Assembly (NCBI RefSeq): GCF_019511525.1
Contig: NZ_JAEUAT010000012.1
Location: forward strand, 62,001 to 126,000
DNA: 64,000 nt
DNA from: Rhizobium cauense
GTDB lineage: Bacteria > Pseudomonadota > Alphaproteobacteria > Rhizobiales > Rhizobiaceae
Direction of reading: 5' to 3'
Position numbers and translations under genes: made by a program. Shown in pieces: positions 18,376-25,385 of this stretch. Each line of letters starts with the position of its first letter. Position 1 is the first letter of the stretch. The notes beneath the pieces are model-generated. The model was not told the DNA's origin, searched no databases, and worked only from the letters and a program-made list of their open reading frames with translations.

Positions 18376-18543
18376 ATGTCCTTCCGTAAGTCCATTCGCG
18401 ATGGTTTCCTCGGCCGCGCCTTTGCGATCATTGGTGCTGCGAATGCTGTGAGCGCCACAATCGAGGCCGGTCGCCGTCCGAAGGCCCGCGATCTGCGCAC
18501 GCTTGGCATCGATCCGAGCACATTCGGCAGAATCAACCACTAA
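18376..18543 (+). CDS. Small basic protein (55 residues), DUF1127-like tail
   Basis: ATG 18376 opens a 55-codon frame beginning MSFRKSIRDGFLGRAF and ending near ARDLRTLGIDPSTFGRINH. The last 20 residues (basic stretch, then DLRTLGIDPSTF) recall the C-terminal motif of DUF1127/YjiS-type small proteins, some of which bind RNA and influence carbon and phosphate physiology in Agrobacterium; the full DUF1127 pattern is not met, so this is a suggestion. A purine-rich GAGAAAG precedes the ATG and a clear intrinsic terminator follows 49 bases after the stop, which supports a real monocistronic gene. Confidence 0.72.
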   Translation: MSFRKSIRDGFLGRAFAIIGAANAVSATIEAGRRPKARDLRTLGIDPSTFGRINH

Positions 18544-18591
18544 AGCCTGTTCTCGCCTGTTTGGGCGAGCCGCGACAGCGAGATACGAAAC

Positions 18592-18625
18592 AGCCCGCAA
18601 CCGGATGGTCGCGGGCTTTATTTTT
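18592..18625 (+). terminator. Intrinsic terminator after the 55-residue gene
   Basis: AGCCCGC (18592-18598) pairs with GCGGGCT (18611-18617) and is followed by TTTATTTTT. It faces the end of the convergent DUF475 gene. Confidence 0.8.
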
Positions 18626-18668
18626 GTCTCGAGGGGAAGGCCGCACCTGTCGGTGCGGCTCGCTATGT

Positions 18669-19760
18669 TCAGGCGTGGAGCTTTTCGCGCTCTTCTGCGC
18701 GCTCTTCCGCCAGTTCCTTCTTGTTGTAGCGGATGGAAGACCACAACGAGATGCCGATCAGGGCTGCGCCGCCAAGACCGGTGATGACCTCCGGAATATG
18801 GTACAGCGTCTGCACGTACATGATTACCGACAGGATCAGGATCGCGTAGAAGGCGCCGTGCTCGAGATAGCGATATTCGGCAAGCGTTCCCTTCTCGACG
18901 AGCATGATCGTCATCGAGCGCACATACATGGCGCCGATGCCGAGGCCGATGGCGATGACGAAGAGGTTCTGCGTCAGCGCAAAGGCGCCGATGACGCCGT
19001 CGAAGGAGAAGCTCGCGTCGAGCACTTCCAGATAAAGAAACGCGCCGAGACCGCCCTTGGCGGCCGCGCTCATTGTCTGCTGCGAGGCATCGAGCAGACC
19101 GCCGACCACTTCGACCACGAGGAAGGTCACCAGACCGTAGATCGCCGAATAGACGAAGGTGGTTGCTTCCTCACCTTCCAGCAGTGACGAGAACAGCAGG
19201 ATGAGGAGCAGGACAAGAGCAATTTCGATGCCTTTGACCGTAGCCGAACGCGCCATCACCTTTTCAAGCGCGACGATCCAGTGGACGTCCTTTTCATGAT
19301 CAAAGAAGTAGGTGAGGCCGACCATCATCAGGAAGGTGCCGCCGAAGGCCGCGATCGCCAGGTGTGCATCGTTCATGATACGGGCGTATTCGGCTGGCTC
19401 GCGTGCGGCCAGGACGAGCGCTTCCCAAGGGCCGATCTTGGCGGCGATCGCCACGATCGCAAGCGGGAAGACGATACGCATCCCGAAGACCGCGATGATG
19501 ATGCCCCAGGTCAGGAACCGTCTCTGCCAGACCGGCGTCATTTCCTTGAGCTTGTTGGCATTGACAATGGCATTGTCGAAGGAGAGCGAGATCTCCAGCA
19601 CGGCGAGCACCGCGCAGATGAAGAAGACGGTCGCCATGCCGCCGATCGTGCCCGTTGTCTGCCAGCCAAGGGCCGCACCGAGAATGAGGCCCAGGATGGT
19701 AACGGCGAAGGCCCAGCCGAAATAGCTGAGCGTCGATTTCTTCGAGGACGTGTTGATCAT
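18669..19760 (-). CDS. DUF475 integral membrane protein, TerC superfamily
   Basis: The 363-residue protein has about nine hydrophobic helices. The first conserved block EISLSFDNAIVNANKL and the later LEVLDASFSFDGVIGAF are the twin acidic motifs of the TerC/Alx/YkoY superfamily, in which paired Asp residues lie inside the membrane. Relatives are implicated in tellurite resistance, Mn2+ export, or metal loading of exported proteins; DUF475 itself is not characterised as far as I know. The C-terminal tail is charged (AEERAEEREK) and cytosolic. I chose ATG 19760 (MINTSSKKS) because GAGGTG lies 7 bases upstream. No Mn riboswitch of the yybP-ykoY type could be recognised in the leader. Confidence 0.88.
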   Translation of the reverse strand: MINTSSKKSTLSYFGWAFAVTILGLILGAALGWQTTGTIGGMATVFFICAVLAVLEISLSFDNAIVNANKLKEMTPVWQRRFLTWGIIIAVFGMRIVFPLAIVAIAAKIGPWEALVLAAREPAEYARIMNDAHLAIAAFGGTFLMMVGLTYFFDHEKDVHWIVALEKVMARSATVKGIEIALVLLLILLFSSLLEGEEATTFVYSAIYGLVTFLVVEVVGGLLDASQQTMSAAAKGGLGAFLYLEVLDASFSFDGVIGAFALTQNLFVIAIGLGIGAMYVRSMTIMLVEKGTLAEYRYLEHGAFYAILILSVIMYVQTLYHIPEVITGLGGAALIGISLWSSIRYNKKELAEERAEEREKLHA

Positions 19761-20049
19761 GGCCGCACCTCGCAGCCATGAAGGGTGAACTGGAAATATG
19801 TGTGCGAAAAACGCGACATACCACAACGGGCATGCGCGTGAGGCATGGTGAGCTTTTTCATCAATGAAAAATCCGCCGGCTTATGCTGCAGGCGGTACCG
19901 ACATCACGAGAGCGCCGTAAAAACTCTCGCCAGAGGGGCCCGGCACCAGGTTGACCCGTCGGCCGATGTCCGAGGCCGCAGGATATCGTGAAGGTAGTGA
20001 ACTTGCCGCGCCAGTCAAGATCATCTCGATACGCTTCGCTTTTTTCTTT
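19761..20049. other. Intergenic region with an AT-rich 18-bp palindrome
   Basis: This gap of nearly 290 bases holds TTTTTCAT-CA-ATGAAAAA (19854-19871), about 95 bases upstream of the DUF475 start. It could be an operator or a weak terminator. A minus-strand open frame at 19881-20192 has no coding character and I do not call it. Confidence 0.3.
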
Positions 20050-20075
20050 GGAACCAATCCTGCGTGGCGGTCGTT
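20050..20075 (+). promoter_or_regulatory. EcfG/RpoE2-type general-stress promoter
   Basis: GGAAC (20050-20054), a 17-base spacer, then CGTT (20072-20075) matches the alphaproteobacterial EcfG consensus GGAAC-N16/17-CGTT exactly. Transcription would start near 20082 and leads into the SD and ATG of the small gene at 20122. EcfG sigma factors drive the PhyR-controlled general stress response. Confidence 0.65.
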
Positions 20076-20121
20076 AGTCCCAGGTTCAGCCGTCGTACGC
20101 GCAATGAAAAGGAGGCCGATG

Positions 20122-20364
20122 ATGCACACCTCGACCCATATTCCCGACAAACGCACGGAAACGTCCGACCGCATGAAGCGGGCCCGCCCCAACCGGATGA
20201 AAAAGGCTCAGGTAATGCCTCCGCATCATGTTGATCTCACGCTGCCCAATGGCGTCTTCGATGACGTCCACGTTCCCGCACACGTGACCGGTGGCGACCT
20301 CTCCAGGGGCGGACCGCAGCCGGCCGTTGGCGACGATGTCACGGTGGCAAAGCCGACCCGTTGA
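20122..20364 (+). CDS. Small protein of unknown function behind a stress promoter
   Basis: The 80-residue product is very basic at its N terminus (KRTETSDRMKRARPNRMKKAQ) and has a Val/Pro/Gly-rich C terminus (PNGVFDDVHVPAHVTGGDL). I recognise no domain, signal peptide or membrane helix. AAGGAGG (20109-20115) lies six bases before ATG 20122; the adjacent ATG at 20119 is too close. With an EcfG-type promoter about 45-70 bases upstream, it is probably part of the general stress regulon. That link is inference from the promoter match. Confidence 0.65.
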   Translation: MHTSTHIPDKRTETSDRMKRARPNRMKKAQVMPPHHVDLTLPNGVFDDVHVPAHVTGGDLSRGGPQPAVGDDVTVAKPTR

Positions 20365-20412
20365 GCGTTCAGCAAATTTTTATTCCTGCATCGCAATAAC
20401 CGGTGAGAAGAG

Positions 20413-20598
20413 ATGACGACAATTTTTGTGCCGCACGACATTTACATGAAGCATGAGATCGAATGGCAGGCGCTTCGCGTGGCCGCCGAAACTCGGATTG
20501 ATTTCAAAGGAACAGAGACCGCGACGGTGCTGGGCTCCTGCGGAGAGTTGCCGGCGCGCCAGCGGCCGGACCCGGTCGCCACCGAGCTGCCCGGCTAG
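20413..20598 (+). CDS. Possible small protein, unrecognised
   Basis: A 61-residue frame starts at ATG 20413 with GGTGAGAAG just upstream. The sequence (MTTIFVPHDIYMKHEIEWQ) shows no recognisable domain. It follows the stress-promoter gene by about 50 bases in the same direction and might be cotranscribed. Support is weak. Confidence 0.35.
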   Translation: MTTIFVPHDIYMKHEIEWQALRVAAETRIDFKGTETATVLGSCGELPARQRPDPVATELPG

Positions 20599-20712
20599 TA
20601 TTTCGGCTATGCCCGACGCAAACATGTGACAACTGTACCAAAATGAAGCGGCCGCCAACATTTCGGTAAGGATTGCCCGGCGATAATCCGTGCGCTCACG
20701 GGAATCGGATAG

Positions 20713-21426
20713 ATGGCAAAGACTGCGACACGCCGCCGCAAATCATCGGCTCGATCTAAGGCAAGGGGAGGGGGTAGTGCTCTTTCCTGGGCGATCATAG
20801 GCGTCATTGCCGTCGGTGGAATTGCGATCTACGACAATTGGAAAAGCGTGAAGCCGATGCTGACTGCGCACGCACCGGCCTCGACGGTTTCGCGACCCGC
20901 AACGGTCGCGCGGAGCGAGCCTGCTCGTGATCCCGGCCCGAGGCAGACCGCGTCGATCGCGGCGGCCTCTCGCATCGTTCCCCCCGCCGCCGTGCCTATT
21001 CCGGCAAAGGCCCCTGTTGTTGCCGAAAAGCCGGTGCCGGAAAGAGCTGTGCCAGTTTCCATCTCTCCCGCGCAAGCGCAGACCGGCAAGGCCGCGTTCG
21101 GCTATTGCGGACAGGGAGCCCACATCAATTGCGTGGCTGATGGAGGCACCTTCTGGTACAAGGGCGAGAAGATCGTCATTGCCGATGTCGTGGCGCCAGG
21201 CATCGAGGCAGCCCGTTGCGACAACGAGAAGCGGCTTGGCTTCTCCGCCAAGCTGCGGCTCCTGAACATTCTGAATTCCGGATCCTTTTCGATGAATCCG
21301 GCCGGGCAACCTGGCAAGGCCGGTGCCCCGCATGTCGTGTCGCGCGATGGCCGGTCGATCGGCGTGCAGATGATCAACGAGGGACTGGCTCGCAAGCCCG
21401 GCACGAACGGCCCCTGGTGCGCCTGA
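20713..21426 (+). CDS. Membrane-anchored SNase-fold protein lacking active-site residues
   Basis: The 237-residue protein has a basic N terminus, one membrane helix (about 23-40), a Pro/Ala-rich linker (50-125) and a C-terminal domain (129-236) resembling thermonuclease. In active relatives the core reads roughly V-x-D-G-D-T then R-x-A-D-I-D-A-P-E. Here it is VADGGTFWY and IVIADVVAPG, so the catalytic Asp21, Arg35, Asp40 and Glu43 equivalents appear as Gly145, Val155, Val160 and Gly163; an Arg in RDGRSIGV may match Arg87. Four Cys residues could form two disulfides, consistent with a periplasmic location. I predict a non-catalytic binding module. Its partner is unknown. The gene ends 23 bases before a convergent gene. 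Confidence 0.8.
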   Translation: MAKTATRRRKSSARSKARGGGSALSWAIIGVIAVGGIAIYDNWKSVKPMLTAHAPASTVSRPATVARSEPARDPGPRQTASIAAASRIVPPAAVPIPAKAPVVAEKPVPERAVPVSISPAQAQTGKAAFGYCGQGAHINCVADGGTFWYKGEKIVIADVVAPGIEAARCDNEKRLGFSAKLRLLNILNSGSFSMNPAGQPGKAGAPHVVSRDGRSIGVQMINEGLARKPGTNGPWCA

Positions 21427-21449
21427 GCGCAGCCGCGAGGGCAATGGTG

Positions 21450-21929
21450 CTACTTCTGCTTTGGCGCCTTGCCGTTGGTGCGGAAGCTGCCGGTAAAGGC
21501 GGTGTCCTTGCTTTCGGCCGTACATTCGATGGCGACCGGCTTGCCGCCATAGGGGTTGCCCATCGTGCAGGAACCGGCGACCTTCACCTGACCGGTCATC
21601 TTCTGGCCGACGCCCGTCACCACGAGGCTGAGCGGCATCCGCGCGTTGCCGTTGGAGGCAGGCTTGATGGCCGTGCCGTCGCCCTGGAAGCCCAGCATCT
21701 TGCCGCCTGACGTGAAGATGAAGGTGACCTGACCGTTCACCAACGTCACGCTCGCAAGTTCGCCTTCGCAGCCCTTCGTCGCGTCGACCTTGCCGACGAC
21801 GAGCTTGGCGCACTTGCCGGCGAGGGTCAGCGCGCCCGGTGCGCCGGGGAAGTTCTGCGGCGCCGCGTGCGCCGTTGTCGCGAGTGTTGCGGCAAGCAGC
21901 GAAGCGGCGGCGCAAGTCGTCAGTCTCAT
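21450..21929 (-). CDS. Small secreted protein of unknown function
   Basis: The 159-residue product begins with a clear Sec signal peptide (MRLTTCAAASLLAATLATTAHA) cleaved near residue 22. The mature 137 residues are rich in Gly, Thr and Val with alternating hydrophobic pattern, suggesting a beta-sandwich or small barrel, and contain four Cys (KCAKL, GCEG, SCTMG, ECTAE) that could make two disulfides. GAGGTAA precedes the ATG at 21929. I do not recognise a family. It is convergent with the SNase-like gene. Confidence 0.8.
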   Translation of the reverse strand: MRLTTCAAASLLAATLATTAHAAPQNFPGAPGALTLAGKCAKLVVGKVDATKGCEGELASVTLVNGQVTFIFTSGGKMLGFQGDGTAIKPASNGNARMPLSLVVTGVGQKMTGQVKVAGSCTMGNPYGGKPVAIECTAESKDTAFTGSFRTNGKAPKQK

Positions 21930-22112
21930 GTCTTTACCTCGTAGTGGCTCGGCAGTGCTGTTCTATCGGCAGCGATTTGCCATTCTTCTGTGTTCGAAAT
22001 TGGTCGCAGGCCCAGACTTTCAATCCTGGTGTCCGGATCCGCAGGGGCGCTGTCGGATTCGCCAGAAGCGAGTATATTCGGGTTCATGTTCAATTGATCC
22101 GGGGAGTGCGAA

Positions 22113-22433
22113 ATGGGTCCTGCTTCCAAGCCTGCCTTCAGCATGTTGATTTCGGCTGCGGCTCTATTGTCGCCGTCGGTCGCGTTCTCTGCCGCGGCTC
22201 TGAATGTCGATGCGCGCTCTTATACCTGTAGTCAAATCTCGCAGATCATCCGGCAGAACAAGAAAGTGTTCGTTCGCTCCGGCTTCGGGGGCAGCAGCTT
22301 TCGCTATCCGCCGGCCAAATGCGGCCTGGGCTATGCGCGCACAACCGCCAATTTCCGGGACGCAACGGGTAGGCAGTGCGTCCTTGACTACGCCTGCACT
22401 TACGACAGCGGATCGTTTTACAACAACCCCTAG
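22113..22433 (+). CDS. Small secreted cysteine-containing protein
   Basis: The 106-residue product has a Sec signal peptide ending near SVAFSAAA. The mature part of about 80 residues contains four Cys (YTCSQ, AKCGL, RQCVL, YACTY), likely two disulfides, and aromatic-rich ends. Upstream GGGGAG lies 7 bases before ATG 22113. No known domain is recognised; many rhizobial genomes carry such short secreted proteins without assigned roles. It lies between a divergent secreted-protein gene and tRNA-Val. Confidence 0.78.
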   Translation: MGPASKPAFSMLISAAALLSPSVAFSAAALNVDARSYTCSQISQIIRQNKKVFVRSGFGGSSFRYPPAKCGLGYARTTANFRDATGRQCVLDYACTYDSGSFYNNP

Positions 22434-22510
22434 CGCTGAATGCCGCCGCAAACGCGCCGACGGCAATCCGCTCGCTGCCGGTGCCCAATCGTGTTCATGT
22501 TGGAAACGAA

Positions 22511-22540
22511 AAAGGCTCAGCGATTTCTCGCTAAGCCTTT
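22511..22540 (-). terminator. Terminator after tRNA-Val, possibly bidirectional
   Basis: AAAGGCTTAGCG and CGCTGAGCCTTT form a 12-bp stem with one G-U pair and a six-base loop, ending in a T run on the minus strand just past the tRNA 3' end. The other strand also ends in TTT, so it may serve the gene at 22113 too. Confidence 0.75.
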
Positions 22541-22549
22541 GAATTCGAA

Positions 22550-22624
<75 letters not shown>

Positions 22625-22707
22625 ATCCGATGGCGGCGCATAGACCACAAACCTTTTTTGCCGTCAATAGGCTTTTTTCGGTTTTGTGACACGCGCTGCC
22701 GGAAGCC

Positions 22708-23070
22708 CTACGCGGCAAGCATTTTGTTCACTTCCTCGACGAGGTCGCGGAGGTGGAAAGGCTTGGAAAGAACCTTGGCGTCCTTCGGTGCCTTCGAATC
22801 AGGGTTCAATGCGACGGCCGCGAATCCGGTGATGAACATCACTTTCAGGTCCGGATCGAGTTCGGTCGCGCGGCGCGCCAGTTCGATTCCGTCCATCTCG
22901 GGCATGACGATATCGGTGAGGAGCAGCGAGAAGGGTTCTTCGCGAAGCCTGTCGTAGGCGCTGGCGCCGTTGTCATAAGAAAGGACCTTGTAGCCTGCCT
23001 TTTCAAGGGCCTTCACAAGGAACCGGCGCATGTCATTGTCGTCTTCTGCAAGAAGTATCTTCTGAGTCAT
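22708..23070 (-). CDS. cpdR: CpdR-type single-domain response regulator
   Basis: The 120-residue protein is a lone receiver domain: acidic pocket AEDDND, phospho-acceptor Asp53 in LLTDIVMPEMDG, Thr in FITGFAA and Lys in VLSKPFHL. Length, the SKPFHLRDLVEEVNKML segment and the Ala-Ala end match CpdR. This regulator, when unphosphorylated, directs ClpXP to cell-cycle substrates and is itself proteolysed; phosphate comes through CckA-ChpT. In Sinorhizobium a CpdR homologue is needed for normal cell cycle and symbiosis. The neighbouring amidohydrolase and tRNA-Val are consistent with the rhizobial cpdR1 locus as I remember it. The translation start is ATG 23070. Confidence 0.88.
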   Translation of the reverse strand: MTQKILLAEDDNDMRRFLVKALEKAGYKVLSYDNGASAYDRLREEPFSLLLTDIVMPEMDGIELARRATELDPDLKVMFITGFAAVALNPDSKAPKDAKVLSKPFHLRDLVEEVNKMLAA

Positions 23071-23257
23071 TATCCAGACCGCTAATCAGTAATTTATGCG
23101 TGGGGCTCCAGCCAATTACACTAGAATTCGGCCAGTAAACAACCAGTGAAGAGGTTGTCTGGGCCGTCATCCCCATGAGATAGTATGGACTTGCCATGCG
23201 GCAACTGGCAACATAAGCGAAGCAACGGCTTGCAGGCATGGTTAAGAGGGAAAAAGG

Positions 23258-24139
23258 GTGCACGAAATCCCCGAATACGCACTTTTCGAGATCCGGGAGC
23301 CTCAGTCGCATTCCATTCCATTCGTCTACAACTCGCCGCACAGCGGGCGCATCTACCCGCCAGAGTTCATCGCTCAGTCCAGGCTCGAGGGCGTTTCCAT
23401 CCGCCGTTCCGAGGATCACTATGTCGATGAGCTGTTTGCCGATGCGAGTGCGCTCGGTGCGCCGCTTCTGCTTGCGAATTTTCCGCGCGCCTATCTCGAT
23501 GTGAACCGCGAGCCCTATGAGCTCGATCCACGCATGTTCGATGGCCTGCTGCCGCCTTACGCAAACATCAATTCGCTGCGTGTGGCGGGCGGGCTCGGCA
23601 CGATCCCGCGCATCGTTGCGGAAAACATGGAAATCTATGCCCGTCGCCTGCCCGTGCAGGAGGGGCTTGATCGTATCGAGAGCGTCTACAAGCCATATCA
23701 CGCGGCGCTGCGGCGGCTGATCGCCCGCACTCATGTTCAGTTCGGCTTCGGCGTGCTGATCGATTGCCACTCCATGCCCGGCAACGTTCGCGTGGCCGGC
23801 ACGAACGCCCGGCCGGATTTCATCATCGGTGACCGCTACGGAACCAGCGCGTCCGCGGAACTGTCACGCGCGGCCGTCGCCATCTTCGAGGAGATGGGTT
23901 TCACGGCGATCCGCAACAAGCCTTATGCCGGCGGTTTCATTACCGAGCATTACGGTCGCCCGTCGCGCGGGCTTCATGCGCTGCAGATCGAAGTAAACCG
24001 GTCGATCTATGTTGACGAAATGACGCTGGAGAAGCGCCCCGACTTTCCCCTGGTCGCCGCAGCGATCACCGCCTTCATGCGCCAGATGGCAGTCTATGTG
24101 GCGCAGTTCGCAACCGACTCTGCACTCGCTGCAGAGTAA
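23258..24139 (+). CDS. N-formylglutamate amidohydrolase family protein
   Basis: The 293-residue protein begins at GTG 23258 with AGAGGGAAAAAGG upstream. Family landmarks are VYNSPHSGRIYP near the N terminus, a run of conserved acids in RRSEDHYVDELF, FPRAYLDVNREP, the central LIDCHSMPG with metal-binding His, and HYGRPSRGLHALQIEVNRS near the C terminus. The enzyme class hydrolyses N-formyl-L-glutamate to glutamate and formate (HutG route of histidine degradation), but family members also act on other N-acyl amino acids. No hut genes are linked here, so the substrate is uncertain. It is divergent from cpdR. Confidence 0.88.
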   Translation: MHEIPEYALFEIREPQSHSIPFVYNSPHSGRIYPPEFIAQSRLEGVSIRRSEDHYVDELFADASALGAPLLLANFPRAYLDVNREPYELDPRMFDGLLPPYANINSLRVAGGLGTIPRIVAENMEIYARRLPVQEGLDRIESVYKPYHAALRRLIARTHVQFGFGVLIDCHSMPGNVRVAGTNARPDFIIGDRYGTSASAELSRAAVAIFEEMGFTAIRNKPYAGGFITEHYGRPSRGLHALQIEVNRSIYVDEMTLEKRPDFPLVAAAITAFMRQMAVYVAQFATDSALAAE

Positions 24140-24151
24140 GCTCCCGACTTC

Positions 24152-24228
24152 AAAAAAAGACCGCCTCGCGGCGGTCCAAGTCTAGGGAGGAAACACCCAA
24201 GGAGGGTATTTACAGTCAGAAGACTGTG
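24152..24228 (-). ncRNA. mmgR: MmgR small RNA (alpha-r8 family)
   Basis: The minus strand can encode a 77-nucleotide RNA with three elements: a 5' hairpin ACAGTC-TTCT-GACTGT (24212-24227), a small ACCC-GGGT hairpin, and an intrinsic terminator GACCGCC-GCGA-GGCGGTC followed by seven T. The single-stranded stretch TTTCCTCCCT between them is the ten-base signature I know for the alpha-r8 family, whose S. meliloti member MmgR limits polyhydroxybutyrate granule accumulation. Length and placement between an N-formylglutamate amidohydrolase and a monophosphatase gene also fit. A promoter with TTGACA is positioned correctly upstream. The CCUCCC stretch probably pairs with Shine-Dalgarno regions of targets, with Hfq help. 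Confidence 0.85.
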
Positions 24229-24233
24229 AGCAA

Positions 24234-24285
24234 ACGCTACTATTGCGGTGCACAATTGTCAATCAAAATTTTGCGGTGCAAAATT
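24234..24285 (-). promoter_or_regulatory. mmgR promoter with duplicated 15-bp element
   Basis: On the minus strand TTGACA (24257-24262) and TAGCGT (24234-24239) are 17 bases apart and place the start at about 24228. Two nearly identical 15-mers (forward TTGCGGTGCACAATT at 24243-24257 and TTGCGGTGCAAAATT at 24271-24285) lie 28 bp apart: one inside the spacer and one upstream of -35. This looks like a repressor or activator pair site; a PHB-flux regulator of the PhaR/AniA type is a candidate, unproven. Confidence 0.6.
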
Positions 24286-24368
24286 ATTGTGCAGCCGGCT
24301 AAGCGGTGCCTCTCTCGTTTGCAACGGGCTGCAATTCCGCTATGAAAAGCGCCATCTGAGCGCCACCT

Positions 24369-25154
24369 ATGGATTTCGCCATGCTTCCTGACCGTTCGTT
24401 CTTCAATCGCCTCGCTGAAGCCGCCAAGGCCGAGACGCTGCCGCGGTTCCGTTCCGGCCTCGATGTGACCAACAAGCTCTCGAGCGGCTTCGATCCGGTC
24501 ACGGAAGGCGACCGCGCTGCGGAAGTCGCCATTCGGGCGCTGATCGAGGCGCATTTCCCGGAACACGGCATCCTTGGCGAGGAACACGGCAGTATCGGGC
24601 TTGACCGCGAATATGTCTGGGTGATCGACCCGATCGACGGTACGCGTGCCTTCATCTCGGGCGTTCCTGTCTGGGGCACGCTGATCGGCCTGCAGCGAAA
24701 TGGCCGCGCCGTCATGGGCATGATCGAGCAGCCGTTTACCGGCGAACGCTACTTTGCCGATGCGAACGGTTCGGTCTACAGCGGCCCTGAGGGGGAGCGT
24801 CGGCTGCAGGTTCGTGATTGCGGGGCACTGGCCAACGCCATTCTCTTCACCACCTCGCCGCATCTCTTCAAGGGAGAGGAGATGGATAAGTATCGGGAGA
24901 TAGAGGGCCAGGTCCGGCTCTTCCGCTACGGCACGGATTGCTACGCCTATGCGCTGCTTGCTGCCGGTCACGTCGACCTGGTGATCGAAAACAGCCTGAA
25001 GCCCTACGATGTCGGCGGTATCATTCCCGTCATCGAGAATGCCGGCGGCATCATTACGACATGGGATGGCGGGCGTCCGGAAAACGGCGGCTCGATCATC
25101 GCGGCCGGCAGTCGCGCTGTCTACGAAGAGGCGATGGCGATCCTCAATCGCTGA
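24369..25154 (+). CDS. hisN: Histidinol-phosphatase, inositol monophosphatase family
   Basis: The 261-residue enzyme has the Mg2+-dependent phosphatase motifs in order: DPVTEGDRAAE, GEEHG (about 75), VWVIDPIDGTRAFISG (about 93-108) and NSLKPYDVGGIIPVIENAGG (about 210-230). The RAFISG variant after IDGT is typical of HisN-type histidinol-phosphatases rather than inositol phosphatases. It would dephosphorylate L-histidinol phosphate, the penultimate part of histidine synthesis. The ATG at 24369 has little SD; ATG 24381 (MLPDRSFF) is an alternative. It is divergent from mmgR. Broader substrate use (suhB/cysQ-like) cannot be excluded. Confidence 0.85.
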   Translation: MDFAMLPDRSFFNRLAEAAKAETLPRFRSGLDVTNKLSSGFDPVTEGDRAAEVAIRALIEAHFPEHGILGEEHGSIGLDREYVWVIDPIDGTRAFISGVPVWGTLIGLQRNGRAVMGMIEQPFTGERYFADANGSVYSGPEGERRLQVRDCGALANAILFTTSPHLFKGEEMDKYREIEGQVRLFRYGTDCYAYALLAAGHVDLVIENSLKPYDVGGIIPVIENAGGIITTWDGGRPENGGSIIAAGSRAVYEEAMAILNR

Positions 25155-25385
25155 TATGCTGCCGGCACGGCGCAGTGGTTCGCACGCATTCGCTTGCAAT
25201 TTAAAAGTACAATTTTCGGATTGTTTGCGCTTTTGGCGCGTTTCCGCCGCACTCTTTGGGCGGGCGTTGCGATTCGCGCGCCAACATTAACAGAGCCGTA
25301 ACGTTTCGCTGTAAATCCTTACAATTAGATTTGATAGCGCGGCTCCGCATACTTTAAAGCCGCATCTTACGTACAGGGAATTTCA

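Noticed and set aside
19761..20000. Search for a yybP-ykoY manganese riboswitch before the DUF475 gene
   Set aside because: The conserved core of that riboswitch is not present; only an AT-rich palindrome was seen.
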